Shown: positions 1-4,956 of the stretch, piece after piece
Position numbering within the stretch: the first letter of the stretch is position 1
Layout of the letters: every line of letters begins with the position of its first letter
NCBI GenBank assembly: GCA_040507895.1
Contig: JBEVNX010000184.1
Location: forward strand, 1-6,262
Origin: JBEVNX01 sp040507895
Lineage (GTDB): Bacteria; Desulfobacterota; Binatia; JACPRU01
Length of the DNA: 6,262 nucleotides
Direction: 5' to 3'
Position numbers and translations under genes: made by a program
The notes under the pieces: generated by a model
Databases searched by the model: none
The model's input: the letters and a program-made list of their open reading frames with translations, nothing else
Told to the model about the DNA's origin: nothing

Positions 1-547
1 AGGTGTCGTCGAGGCCCTTCTGGTTCAGGTAGCGGACGTACGTGTAGATCCCGAAGCGCACCTCGCCCCACTCGTTTGCTGCCAGCGTGAAGCCGCGCCC
101 GGGGGAGTAGCTGCCGATCTTGCTCGTAGGCCGACGCTCGGCTCCATAGCCAAACGGCTTGTCGGACGGCTTGTCGGGCTCCAGCTCCGCCACGGGCGAC
201 TCGGCGATCTCCCGGGGAGCCGGCTCCGGCGTGGCGGCGGGGGCAGGCGCCGCGACCTCGGCCGGAGTGGCCGTGGTCGCCGGAACCCCGCCGGTGACCT
301 GCTTCTCCTTCAGCTCGCGGACCTCGGACTGCAGCTTGTCGATCTGCGCGTCCTTGCCACGGAGCTGTTCCTGGAGCTCGCGTTGGCTCCTCTCGAGCTG
401 CTCCAGGCGTTGGAGAATCTCCGCCTGCGAAGGGGTCTGGGCAACCGAGCGGGTGGGCAGCGCGGATACGAGGAGGGTGGTCACCAGTGACCCGACCACC
501 AAGCCTGTCATCCCGCGCGCGCGTTCCATGGAGTCGGCGAAGTTCAT
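1..547 (-). CDS. Porin-like outer-membrane protein, N-terminal part (cut by window edge)
   Basis: Only the first ~182 residues are visible; the gene runs off the left edge. Seen: an N-terminal hydrophobic stretch (GLVVGSLVTTLLVSALP, about residues 15-31) ending in SVA-Q, which fits a Sec signal peptide cut near residue 37. A Gln/Glu/Leu-rich heptad region (about 39-80) should form a periplasmic coiled coil. A Pro/Ala/Glu-rich linker (about 84-130) follows. Then comes an aromatic, Gly-rich segment (FTLAANEWGEVRFGIYTYV) that resembles the first strands of a beta-barrel, in the style of OprO/OprP-type porins with an N-terminal coiled coil. The role would be passive uptake of small solutes; substrate unknown. 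The first ATG (547) has no clear ribosome binding site and sits inside a possible -10 box. Met7 (ATG at 529) leaves a better signal peptide with a basic start (MERARGM) and may be the true start. It is divergent from the Rrf2 gene. The porin assignment is by resemblance and is uncertain until the barrel is seen. Confidence 0.65.
   Translation of the reverse strand, partial: MNFADSMERARGMTGLVVGSLVTTLLVSALPTRSVAQTPSQAEILQRLEQLERSQRELQEQLRGKDAQIDKLQSEVRELKEKQVTGGVPATTATPAEVAAPAPAATPEPAPREIAESPVAELEPDKPSDKPFGYGAERRPTSKIGSYSPGRGFTLAANEWGEVRFGIYTYVRYLNQKGLDDT
154..177. repeat. Perfect 12-bp tandem duplication in the porin-like gene
   Basis: ACGGCTTGTCGG occurs twice without a gap (154-165 and 166-177). 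On the minus strand it adds an in-frame repeat of four residues (PDKP-SDKP) in the linker before the barrel. It looks like a replication-slippage duplication and does not disturb the frame. Confidence 0.75.
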
Positions 548-571
548 ACGTGCGGATCACGGCGCGGTCAA
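543..571 (-). promoter_or_regulatory. Candidate sigma-70 promoter of the porin-like gene
   Basis: On the minus strand TTGACC (571-566) is followed, after exactly 17 bases, by TATGAA (548-543), which match the -35 and -10 consensus at 5/6 and 4/6 positions. The -10 box overlaps the first possible ATG (547-545), so transcription would start near 536, downstream of that ATG. This favours Met7 (529) or Met13 (511) as the real start. It is inferred from spacing and consensus only. Confidence 0.35.
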
Positions 572-595
572 CGAAGGACTGCGTGTTCAAGCCGT

Positions 596-844
596 TTGGC
601 TGAGAGCTTCCTCGCGCCGACGCTCGTCGACACCGGGGATCTCGATACCGACGACGCGTTTCCGTTCGGATTCGAGCTCTCCGCCAAGCGCGGCCCTCTG
701 ACGATTCAGGCCGAGTACCTCGCGCCGGTCGTATCGATGCCGGTCCCTCGGGCGCGCCTACGCGTCTACGGCTCGGCGAGCTCTCGGATCGTCGAAGCGA
801 GCCCGGCTCTCGCTTCGCTTTCGCAGGCCCCGGCTTGCCTGTAA
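596..844 (+). pseudogene. Remnant of an OprO/OprP-type porin (C-terminal fragment)
   Basis: The frame beginning at 596 reads AESFLAPTLVDTGDLDTDD, then a Gly-Phe-Glu-Leu stretch, then RGPLTIQAEYL. Phosphate-selective porin (OprO/OprP, Porin_O_P) proteins carry a comparable block: ...RPES..., DTG(N/D)L..D, ..G.E.a...GP.s.QgEY. About 14 residues later the same frame gives VYGSAS followed by R-I-V-E-A-S-P, roughly where these porins have G-Y-Y-V-Q-A-S-(Y/F)-L-T-G-E-S-R-P. Upstream of about 590 no frame continues the porin, there is no ATG (the frame opens with TTG), and no ribosome binding site is apparent. The resemblance fades towards the stop at 842-844. I read it as the decayed 3' part of a second porin gene, lying beside a porin-like gene on the other strand. 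It could also be part of a recombined porin, or a chance frame after about 725. The match is from memory of the family, not from a search. Confidence 0.5.
793..817. repeat. Perfect 9-bp inverted repeat (hairpin), possible terminator or attenuator
   Basis: CGAAGCGAG (793-801) and CTCGCTTCG (809-817) are exact reverse complements separated by a 7-base loop. On the plus strand only CTTT follows, so a classic U-tract is missing. It lies in the tail of the porin remnant, 18 bases upstream of the -35 of the Rrf2 gene. It may be the old terminator of the decayed porin gene, shielding the regulator's promoter from read-through. Confidence 0.5.
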
Positions 845-863
845 TAACGCAGACTAATATAGT
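835..863 (+). promoter_or_regulatory. Promoter of the Rrf2 regulator operon
   Basis: TTGCCT (835-840, 4/6 match to the -35 consensus) is followed after 17 bases by TATAGT (858-863, 5/6 match to the -10 consensus). The expected transcription start falls at about 869-871, on or next to the A of the ATG at 871, so the message would be leaderless or nearly so. The -10 lies inside the palindromic operator, so repressor binding would block it. This is a prediction from sequence only. Confidence 0.5.
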
Positions 864-872
864 CCGCGTTAT
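844..872. promoter_or_regulatory. IscR-type-1-like operator (29-bp inverted repeat) for the Rrf2 regulator
   Basis: The arms ATAACGCAGACT (844-855) and AGTCCGCGTTAT (861-872) flank AATAT and are reverse complements apart from one position (851 against 865). The core GACTAATATAGTC fits the published E. coli IscR type-1 core GACTRWWWYAGTC at every position, and the outer ATA/TAT ends are also present, but two bases further out on each side than in E. coli. It overlaps the -10 box and the start codon of an Rrf2-family gene, the usual place for autorepression. The palindrome is seen directly; binding by the encoded regulator is inferred. Confidence 0.72.
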
Positions 873-1434
873 GGCGCATCTCGGAAGCAGCGTGGAATAC
901 GGGCTCCACTGCCTGCTCTGGCTGGTCGGGCCGCTCTCGGAGCCGGCGAGCAGCCGCGATCTCGCAGAGCTGCAAGGCGTGTCTCCTTCGTTCGTCGCGA
1001 AGATCATGCCGAAGCTCGAGAAAGCAGGGATCGTGCGCGCCTCGGAGGGTGTTCGCGGCGGCTATCAGCTGGCGCTGGCCCCGGCGCACATCACCGTTCT
1101 CGAAGTCGTCGACGCAATCGAGGGAAAGAAGCCGCTGTTCGATTGTCAGGAGATTCGCGGAAGGTGCGCCGTGTTCGGAGGCAAGGCACCCCCTTGGTCG
1201 AGGAAGGGGCTCTGCGCGATCCACGCCGTGATGCTGCGTGCCGAGCAGAGCATGAGGGAGGAGCTCGCGCGGACGACGCTCGCCGATCTCGCGAAGACGG
1301 TCGGCCGCAAGGCGCCACCGAGATTCTTCGCGGGCATACGAGACTGGTTTGCCGGTCGAGCCACCGCTCGGGTGGAACGAGAGCGTCCGCTTCGGCGCAG
1401 GCGCCCATCATCGGAACGGAGGCTTCGAGGATGA
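871..1434 (+). CDS. Rrf2/IscR-family transcriptional regulator, probable Fe-S or redox sensor
   Basis: A 187-residue protein with the winged helix-turn-helix of Rrf2 regulators: helix region about 27-56 (SSRDLAELQGVSPSFVAKIM) followed by the wing VRGGYQLA at 61-68, the usual G-G-Y-x-L signature. The sensor segment carries C92, C99 and C115 followed by A-I-H118. In E. coli IscR the ligands of the [2Fe-2S] cluster are C92, C98, C104 and H107, so all four ligand types are present, but the second gap is widened to 15 residues. A dimerisation helix (about 116-140) and an Arg-rich tail (about 164-187) follow. The start at 871 is chosen because the family begins close to this sequence and because the promoter and operator sit right at this ATG; a TTG at 835 in the same frame would lie in the -35 box. 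The stop overlaps the next start (ATGA, 1431-1434). It is probably autoregulated through the palindrome at 844-872. The exact signal (Fe-S status, NO, oxidant) cannot be told from sequence. Confidence 0.9.
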   Translation: MAHLGSSVEYGLHCLLWLVGPLSEPASSRDLAELQGVSPSFVAKIMPKLEKAGIVRASEGVRGGYQLALAPAHITVLEVVDAIEGKKPLFDCQEIRGRCAVFGGKAPPWSRKGLCAIHAVMLRAEQSMREELARTTLADLAKTVGRKAPPRFFAGIRDWFAGRATARVERERPLRRRRPSSERRLRG

Positions 1435-2642
1435 CACAGCGAATCGTGGTCGTCGGGGCTGGCTTCGCCGGCATGTGGAGCGCGCTCGCGGCGGCCAGAG
1501 TGCTTCACGGCGCCGGCGAGGCGGGCGGCTCGGTCGAGATCGCACTGATCGCTCCCGAGCCGGCCCTACACGTCAGGCCGCGATTCTACGAGCCCAATCC
1601 GTCGGCGATGAAGGCGCCGCTCGAGGACGTATTCGAAGCGGTCGGCATTCGATACGCGCAAGGAACCGTCGAAGAGATTCGCACCGAGAAGCATGAAGTC
1701 GAGGCGAAGAGGGCCGACGGATCTCGCTTCACGATGGCTTACGACCGGCTCGTGCTGGCCGCGGGAAGCAGGCTCTTCCGGCCGGAGCTTCCCGGGCTTC
1801 GCGAACATGCCTTCAGCGTCGACCAGCTCGAGGAAGCCGCCGAGCTCGAATCCCACCTCGTAGCGCTCGCAGCCCTTCCCTGCACACGCGCCCGCAACAC
1901 GGTGGTGATTGCCGGCGGTGGCTTCACGGGCATCGAGATCGCCGCGGAAATGCCGGCGCGTCTGCGAGCGATCTTGGGCGATTCGACCGACGTACAGGTG
2001 ATCATCGTCGAAGCAGCGGAAGAGATCGGTCCGGATCTCGGGCCGGGGCCGCGGCCGATCATCCAGCAAGCCCTCACCGACCTCGGCGTAGCGTGGCGGG
2101 TCAACGCGGCGGTGACTGCGATCGATGCCGATGGGCTGTCGACGTCGAGCGGAGAGCGCATCGAAACCCAGACGGTGATCTGGACGGCCGGCCTGCGAGC
2201 GAGCCCGCTGACCGAGCAGGTGAAGGCGAGGCGAGACCGGGTCGGCCGGCTGCACGTCGATGCCGATCTTCGCGTCGAGGGCGTCCGCGACATCTTCGCC
2301 ACCGGCGACGTCGCGCTCGCGGCGACCGACGGCGAGGGTCATCACGCGATGATGTCGTGCCAGCACGCGATGAACCTCGGAAGGTTCGCCGGTCACAACG
2401 TCGCCGCCGATCTCGTCGGGCAGGCGACGATCCCGTACAGCCAGCCGAAGTACGTGACCTGTCTCGACCTCGGTCCGTGGGGCGCCGTCTTCACCGAGGG
2501 ATGGGAGCGCAAAGTGAAGATGGCGGGCGCCGATGCGAAGCAGCTGAAGCGGAGAATCAACTGCGAATGGATCTATCCGCCGCGTGCAGATCGCGCGGAG
2601 ATTCTCGCCGCCGCCGATCCTACGAGGACCGTGGTCGCGTAG
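1431..2642 (+). CDS. NAD(P)/FAD-dependent oxidoreductase, NDH-2-like
   Basis: A 403-residue flavoprotein of the pyridine nucleotide-disulfide oxidoreductase superfamily. Seen in order: the FAD-binding dinucleotide fold VVVGAGFAGMWSA (residues 6-18), the second NAD(P)H-binding fold VVIAGGGFTGIEIAAE (158-173) with an acidic residue at the end of the next strand (V-E193), WTAGLRASPL (251-260) and the second FAD motif FATGD (289-293). No CxxxxC redox-active pair lies near the N-terminus, so it is not a disulfide reductase. Its layout is closest to type II NADH dehydrogenases and their relatives, which move electrons from NAD(P)H to a quinone or other acceptor. I see no clear C-terminal membrane helix; any membrane contact would be peripheral. 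The start at 1431 overlaps the regulator's stop (ATGA), with GGAGG at 1418-1422 as ribosome binding site, so the two are translationally coupled. The physiological acceptor is unknown; it may be the regulator's main target or may supply electrons for a stress response. Confidence 0.88.
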   Translation: MTQRIVVVGAGFAGMWSALAAARVLHGAGEAGGSVEIALIAPEPALHVRPRFYEPNPSAMKAPLEDVFEAVGIRYAQGTVEEIRTEKHEVEAKRADGSRFTMAYDRLVLAAGSRLFRPELPGLREHAFSVDQLEEAAELESHLVALAALPCTRARNTVVIAGGGFTGIEIAAEMPARLRAILGDSTDVQVIIVEAAEEIGPDLGPGPRPIIQQALTDLGVAWRVNAAVTAIDADGLSTSSGERIETQTVIWTAGLRASPLTEQVKARRDRVGRLHVDADLRVEGVRDIFATGDVALAATDGEGHHAMMSCQHAMNLGRFAGHNVAADLVGQATIPYSQPKYVTCLDLGPWGAVFTEGWERKVKMAGADAKQLKRRINCEWIYPPRADRAEILAAADPTRTVVA

Positions 2643-2798
2643 CGCTCGGGTCCTTCCGATCGACGAGTCCGGCGTAGGCAGAGGCTCCGGGCGGACGCCT
2701 TGCGCTGTCGGGCCGCGGAGGGTAGCGATTTCTGTGTACGCCGGCACTCTTGCCGGGGTGAGGCCGGTTCAGGGGTCGGGGTAGCCGTGAGTGTATCG
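2643..2798. other. Intergenic gap between oxidoreductase and msrB
   Basis: These 156 bases contain no convincing gene. A 6-bp hairpin CCGGCA-ctct-TGCCGG (2741-2756) is the only clear fold and has no T-run after it. No copy of the palindromic operator is present, and no good -35/-10 pair was found. Whether msrB-msrA is read through from the regulator promoter or has its own start cannot be decided here. Confidence 0.5.
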
Positions 2799-3320
2799 AT
2801 GACGAGACGAGGCTTTTTCGCCGCAGGTGCCGGTCTGTTGCTGGTCAGCTTCGGGCACGGCGGCACGCTGCGGCACGCGTTGGCGGCAGAGGAGCGCCCC
2901 TTCGAGGTTACCAAGTCGGAGGCCGAGTGGCGCCGCCAGCTCACCCCGGAGCAATTCGCCGTGCTCCGCGAAGAGGACACCGAGCGCGCCTGGTCGAGCC
3001 CGCTGAACGATGAGCATCGCCCGGGCGTCTATCGGTGCGCCGGCTGCGGCTTGCCGGTCTTCTCCTCGGATACGAAGTTCGAGAGCGGCACCGGGTGGCC
3101 GAGCTTTTGGGCGGCTCTGGAGGATTCGATCCGCACGAAGGCCGAAGGCATCGAGTTCTTCTATCCCCGCACCGAGGTGCACTGTCGCCGCTGCGGCGGG
3201 CATTTCGGGCATGTCTTCAAGGACGGTCCGCGTCCCACGGGCCTTCGCTACTGCATGAACGGCGTGGCGTTGAGCTTCGAGCCGTCGAGCGGGGCGAACC
3301 CTGGCGCGGTGAGACGATGA
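2799..3320 (+). CDS. msrB: Peptide-methionine (R)-S-oxide reductase MsrB, Tat-exported
   Basis: MsrB reduces the R form of methionine sulfoxide in proteins, usually with thioredoxin-like reductants. The 173-residue product from ATG 2799 starts with a twin-arginine leader: TRRGFF at residues 2-7, a hydrophobic stretch (8-18) and a likely cut after ALA near residue 29-30. The mature part has all MsrB marks: zinc pairs C80-x2-C83 and C129-x2-C132, the SGTGWPSFW block (96-104), HCRRCGGHFGHVF (128-140) and the catalytic cysteine in RYCMN (C152). A GTG at 2787 in the same frame would add four residues before the leader. ATG 2799 puts the twin arginines at the usual distance from the start, though neither start has a strong ribosome binding site. 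The stop overlaps the msrA start by ATGA, so the pair is translationally coupled. The Tat leader implies it folds, probably with zinc bound, in the cytoplasm and acts in the periplasm or at the membrane. Confidence 0.93.
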   Translation: MTRRGFFAAGAGLLLVSFGHGGTLRHALAAEERPFEVTKSEAEWRRQLTPEQFAVLREEDTERAWSSPLNDEHRPGVYRCAGCGLPVFSSDTKFESGTGWPSFWAALEDSIRTKAEGIEFFYPRTEVHCRRCGGHFGHVFKDGPRPTGLRYCMNGVALSFEPSSGANPGAVRR

Positions 3321-3895
3321 GCCGGGCGATCGTTCTCGCCGCGCTGCTGGCCGCGACGTTCGTCGCGAGAGCGGGTGCGGCGCCCGCCGGGGTGGAGAAG
3401 GCTGCGTTCGCCGCCGGATGCTTCTGGCACACCGAAGTCGCGTTCCGGAAGGTCGCGGGCGTGATCTCCGTGACCTCGGGTTACACGGGCGGAACCAAGC
3501 CCAACCCGAGTTACGAGGAGGTCTGTTCGGACAAGACCGGTCACGCGGAAGCCGTGCTGGTGGAGTTCGACCCCGCGAAGGTCTCGTACGATCACCTGCT
3601 CGACGTCTTCTGGAGTGAGCACGATCCGACGACCCTCAACCGACAGGGATGGGACGTCGGCTCTCAATACCGGTCGGCGGTCTTCTACTACTCGCCCGCG
3701 CAAAAGGCCGCGGCGGTCGCTTCCAAGGAGCGCTTGGAGAAGAGCCACCGCTATCGCGATCCCATCGTGACAGAGATTCTCCCGGCCGGGCAGTTCTATC
3801 GCGCCGAGGAGTATCACCAGCGCTACTACGAGAAGCATCCCGAGACCGAGCTGGGGCACGCCGAATGGCCGGCGCCCGCCCCGGCCGCACGCTAG
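3317..3895 (+). CDS. msrA: Peptide-methionine (S)-S-oxide reductase MsrA, Sec-exported
   Basis: MsrA reduces the S form of methionine sulfoxide, the complement of MsrB. The 192-residue product has a hydrophobic Sec-type signal peptide (MSRAIVLAALLAATFVARAG, probable cut around AGA-A at 20-22). The catalytic motif GCFW follows at 34-37 (C35), then GYTGG (55-59), the TGHAEAV block (74-80), FWSEHDPTTLNRQGWDVGSQYRS in two adjoining parts (98-120) and EEYHQRYY (164-171), all typical of MsrA. The only other cysteine is C70; the C-terminal resolving cysteines of E. coli-type MsrA are absent, so recycling would rely on C70 or directly on an external thiol. The start overlaps the msrB stop (ATGA), with a weak GGTGA (3308-3312) in front. 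Both enzymes carry leaders, so the pair should repair envelope proteins damaged by oxidants. Confidence 0.94.
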   Translation: MSRAIVLAALLAATFVARAGAAPAGVEKAAFAAGCFWHTEVAFRKVAGVISVTSGYTGGTKPNPSYEEVCSDKTGHAEAVLVEFDPAKVSYDHLLDVFWSEHDPTTLNRQGWDVGSQYRSAVFYYSPAQKAAAVASKERLEKSHRYRDPIVTEILPAGQFYRAEEYHQRYYEKHPETELGHAEWPAPAPAAR

Positions 3896-3958
3896 GGCCC
3901 CGTAGCCGGACGAAATGAGAGCGGTGAGCGACGCGTCGTCGAGAGCGCGCGGAGCGGC

Positions 3959-4717
3959 TCAGGGCGCGCCGATCAACAGCTCGAACGTCCCCGGCTGCAG
4001 CGCGTCCACTTCCACGTCATTCGCTCCGATGCCCAAGGCGTTGAGCGAGGCCAGCAGGACCTTGGCGCAGACCGGCGCGTCTTCTTGGCTGTGCACCATC
4101 ACCCACAGGCCAGGCGCCTCCTTCTCCTGAACCAAGAACTGCGGCGGGCGAAGCTTCCATCCGCCTTGTTGGATCAGCCGTGCGAGGGTGCCAGCGTATT
4201 CCCCGCTTTCGGAATCGTCCCGACTGTAGCGGACGCCGAGCTCGCATGTGCCTCCCTGCCGCAGCAGGTCCGGCAGTGCCTCTTGCTGCTCCACCGTCAG
4301 CGAACGAGGTGGTCGAACGTATTTGGCCAGTCGGCTCTCGAGCGCGCCGACCTCCTGGCTGAGCTGGTCGATCCGCGCTGCGGCGGCGCCGGCAATTTTC
4401 TCCGCAGGCTCGTCGGGCAGCGTTTGCGATCGTTGGGCGAGATCTTCCAGCGTCTTGGGGCTCACCTGTCGTTCCGGCGCCTTCGCGAGGTCGCCACGCA
4501 GAATTGCGCTATCGGACCGCAGCTGCGCTCGTACGTTCGCACTGTGCAGTGTGGCGAGGCCGGTCAACACCACGCCGAGGGCGCCGCAGACGACGAATGT
4601 AGCGAGCCAGAGCCTGCGTGCCGGCGAGGCCGGAGATCGCAGGCTGAGATGAACGCCCATGGCCGCCAGAAGGGCCTCGAGAAACATACTGCCGGCACCT
4701 AGGACGAGCTCGAGCAT
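3959..4717 (-). CDS. Unrecognised membrane protein with two TM segments, coiled coil and C-terminal domain
   Basis: A 252-residue protein that I cannot name. Seen: a first hydrophobic segment (about 2-22, LELVLGAGSMFLEALLAAM), a short basic loop (RSPASPARR, 27-35), a second segment (about 37-57, LATFVVCGALGVVLTGLATL), a charged linker with coiled-coil character (about 65-133), and a compact C-terminal domain (about 138-250). The basic loop suggests both ends lie outside the cytoplasm, so the domain would be periplasmic. The domain begins L-T-x-E-Q-Q-E-A-L and ends F-E-L-L-I-G-A-P. From memory this resembles a C-terminal module in many uncharacterised bacterial membrane proteins, where a helix (here EYAGTLARLIQQGGW, 173-187) precedes a strand and the end reads I-G-x-K-P or similar. 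ATG 4717 has a modest GAGG about 8 bases ahead; ATG 4684 (Met11) would cut into the first membrane segment. It is convergent with msrA across a 63-base gap and downstream of pcaB on the same strand, without evident functional link. Confidence 0.72.
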   Translation of the reverse strand: MLELVLGAGSMFLEALLAAMGVHLSLRSPASPARRLWLATFVVCGALGVVLTGLATLHSANVRAQLRSDSAILRGDLAKAPERQVSPKTLEDLAQRSQTLPDEPAEKIAGAAAARIDQLSQEVGALESRLAKYVRPPRSLTVEQQEALPDLLRQGGTCELGVRYSRDDSESGEYAGTLARLIQQGGWKLRPPQFLVQEKEAPGLWVMVHSQEDAPVCAKVLLASLNALGIGANDVEVDALQPGTFELLIGAP

Positions 4718-4956
4718 GAGTGGCCTCAGGTTCGCGGGATTCGCCGCGCTAGGCGGCGGAGCGCGTCATGTATCAACGAGCCGCACGTTTCGCGAGCGCG
4801 CGAGACATCCCGGGCCAGAGTCGTGAGCCGCGGAAGTCGAGGGCTAGAGCCAGAAACTACCGGCTCGCCAGTTCCCGTACTGCCCGGCAAAAGAGGCATG
4901 GAGGAGATTGCCTCGCGTCGCATGCGGCCCCTACGACGACCGAGTAGGGCCGTGAG
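4718..4956. other. Intergenic region between pcaB and the membrane-protein gene
   Basis: Two small folds are visible. The first is GGCC-CTAC pairing with GTAG-GGCC with one bulged C (4926-4951), 6 bases past the pcaB stop and possibly a Rho-independent-like end, although no T-run follows on the minus strand. The second is CGCCGC-gctag-GCGGCG (4742-4758), just upstream of the membrane-protein gene. A 65-codon minus-strand frame (4726-4923) fills most of the gap but has no recognisable domain, and I do not call it a gene. Confidence 0.5.

Noticed and set aside
159..701. 180-codon plus-strand frame opposite the porin-like gene
   Set aside because: Ser/Arg-rich composition and no domain; the minus strand carries a coherent signal peptide, coiled coil and barrel start.
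1566..2747. Long (393-codon) open frame on the minus strand opposite the oxidoreductase
   Set aside because: Antisense shadow of the clear flavoprotein gene; rich in Arg and His with no domain. Long open antisense frames are expected at this GC content.
2741..2756. Hairpin CCGGCA-ctct-TGCCGG as a terminator between the two gene pairs
   Set aside because: Only six pairs and no T-run, so a terminator is not supported.
2700..2798. Extended N-terminus for MsrB from upstream in-frame starts
   Set aside because: The added residues are not MsrB-like and would bury the twin-arginine leader. A GTG at 2787 remains a minor alternative.
3945..3969. GCGCGC repeats between msrA and the convergent gene as a bidirectional terminator
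   Set aside because: Low-complexity GC repeats with a 13-base loop, overlapping the end of the minus-strand gene and no T-run.
4726..4923. 65-codon minus-strand frame between pcaB and the membrane-protein gene
   Set aside because: No recognisable domain, composition typical of a random GC-rich frame, only a weak AGGGG in front. Not enough to call a gene.
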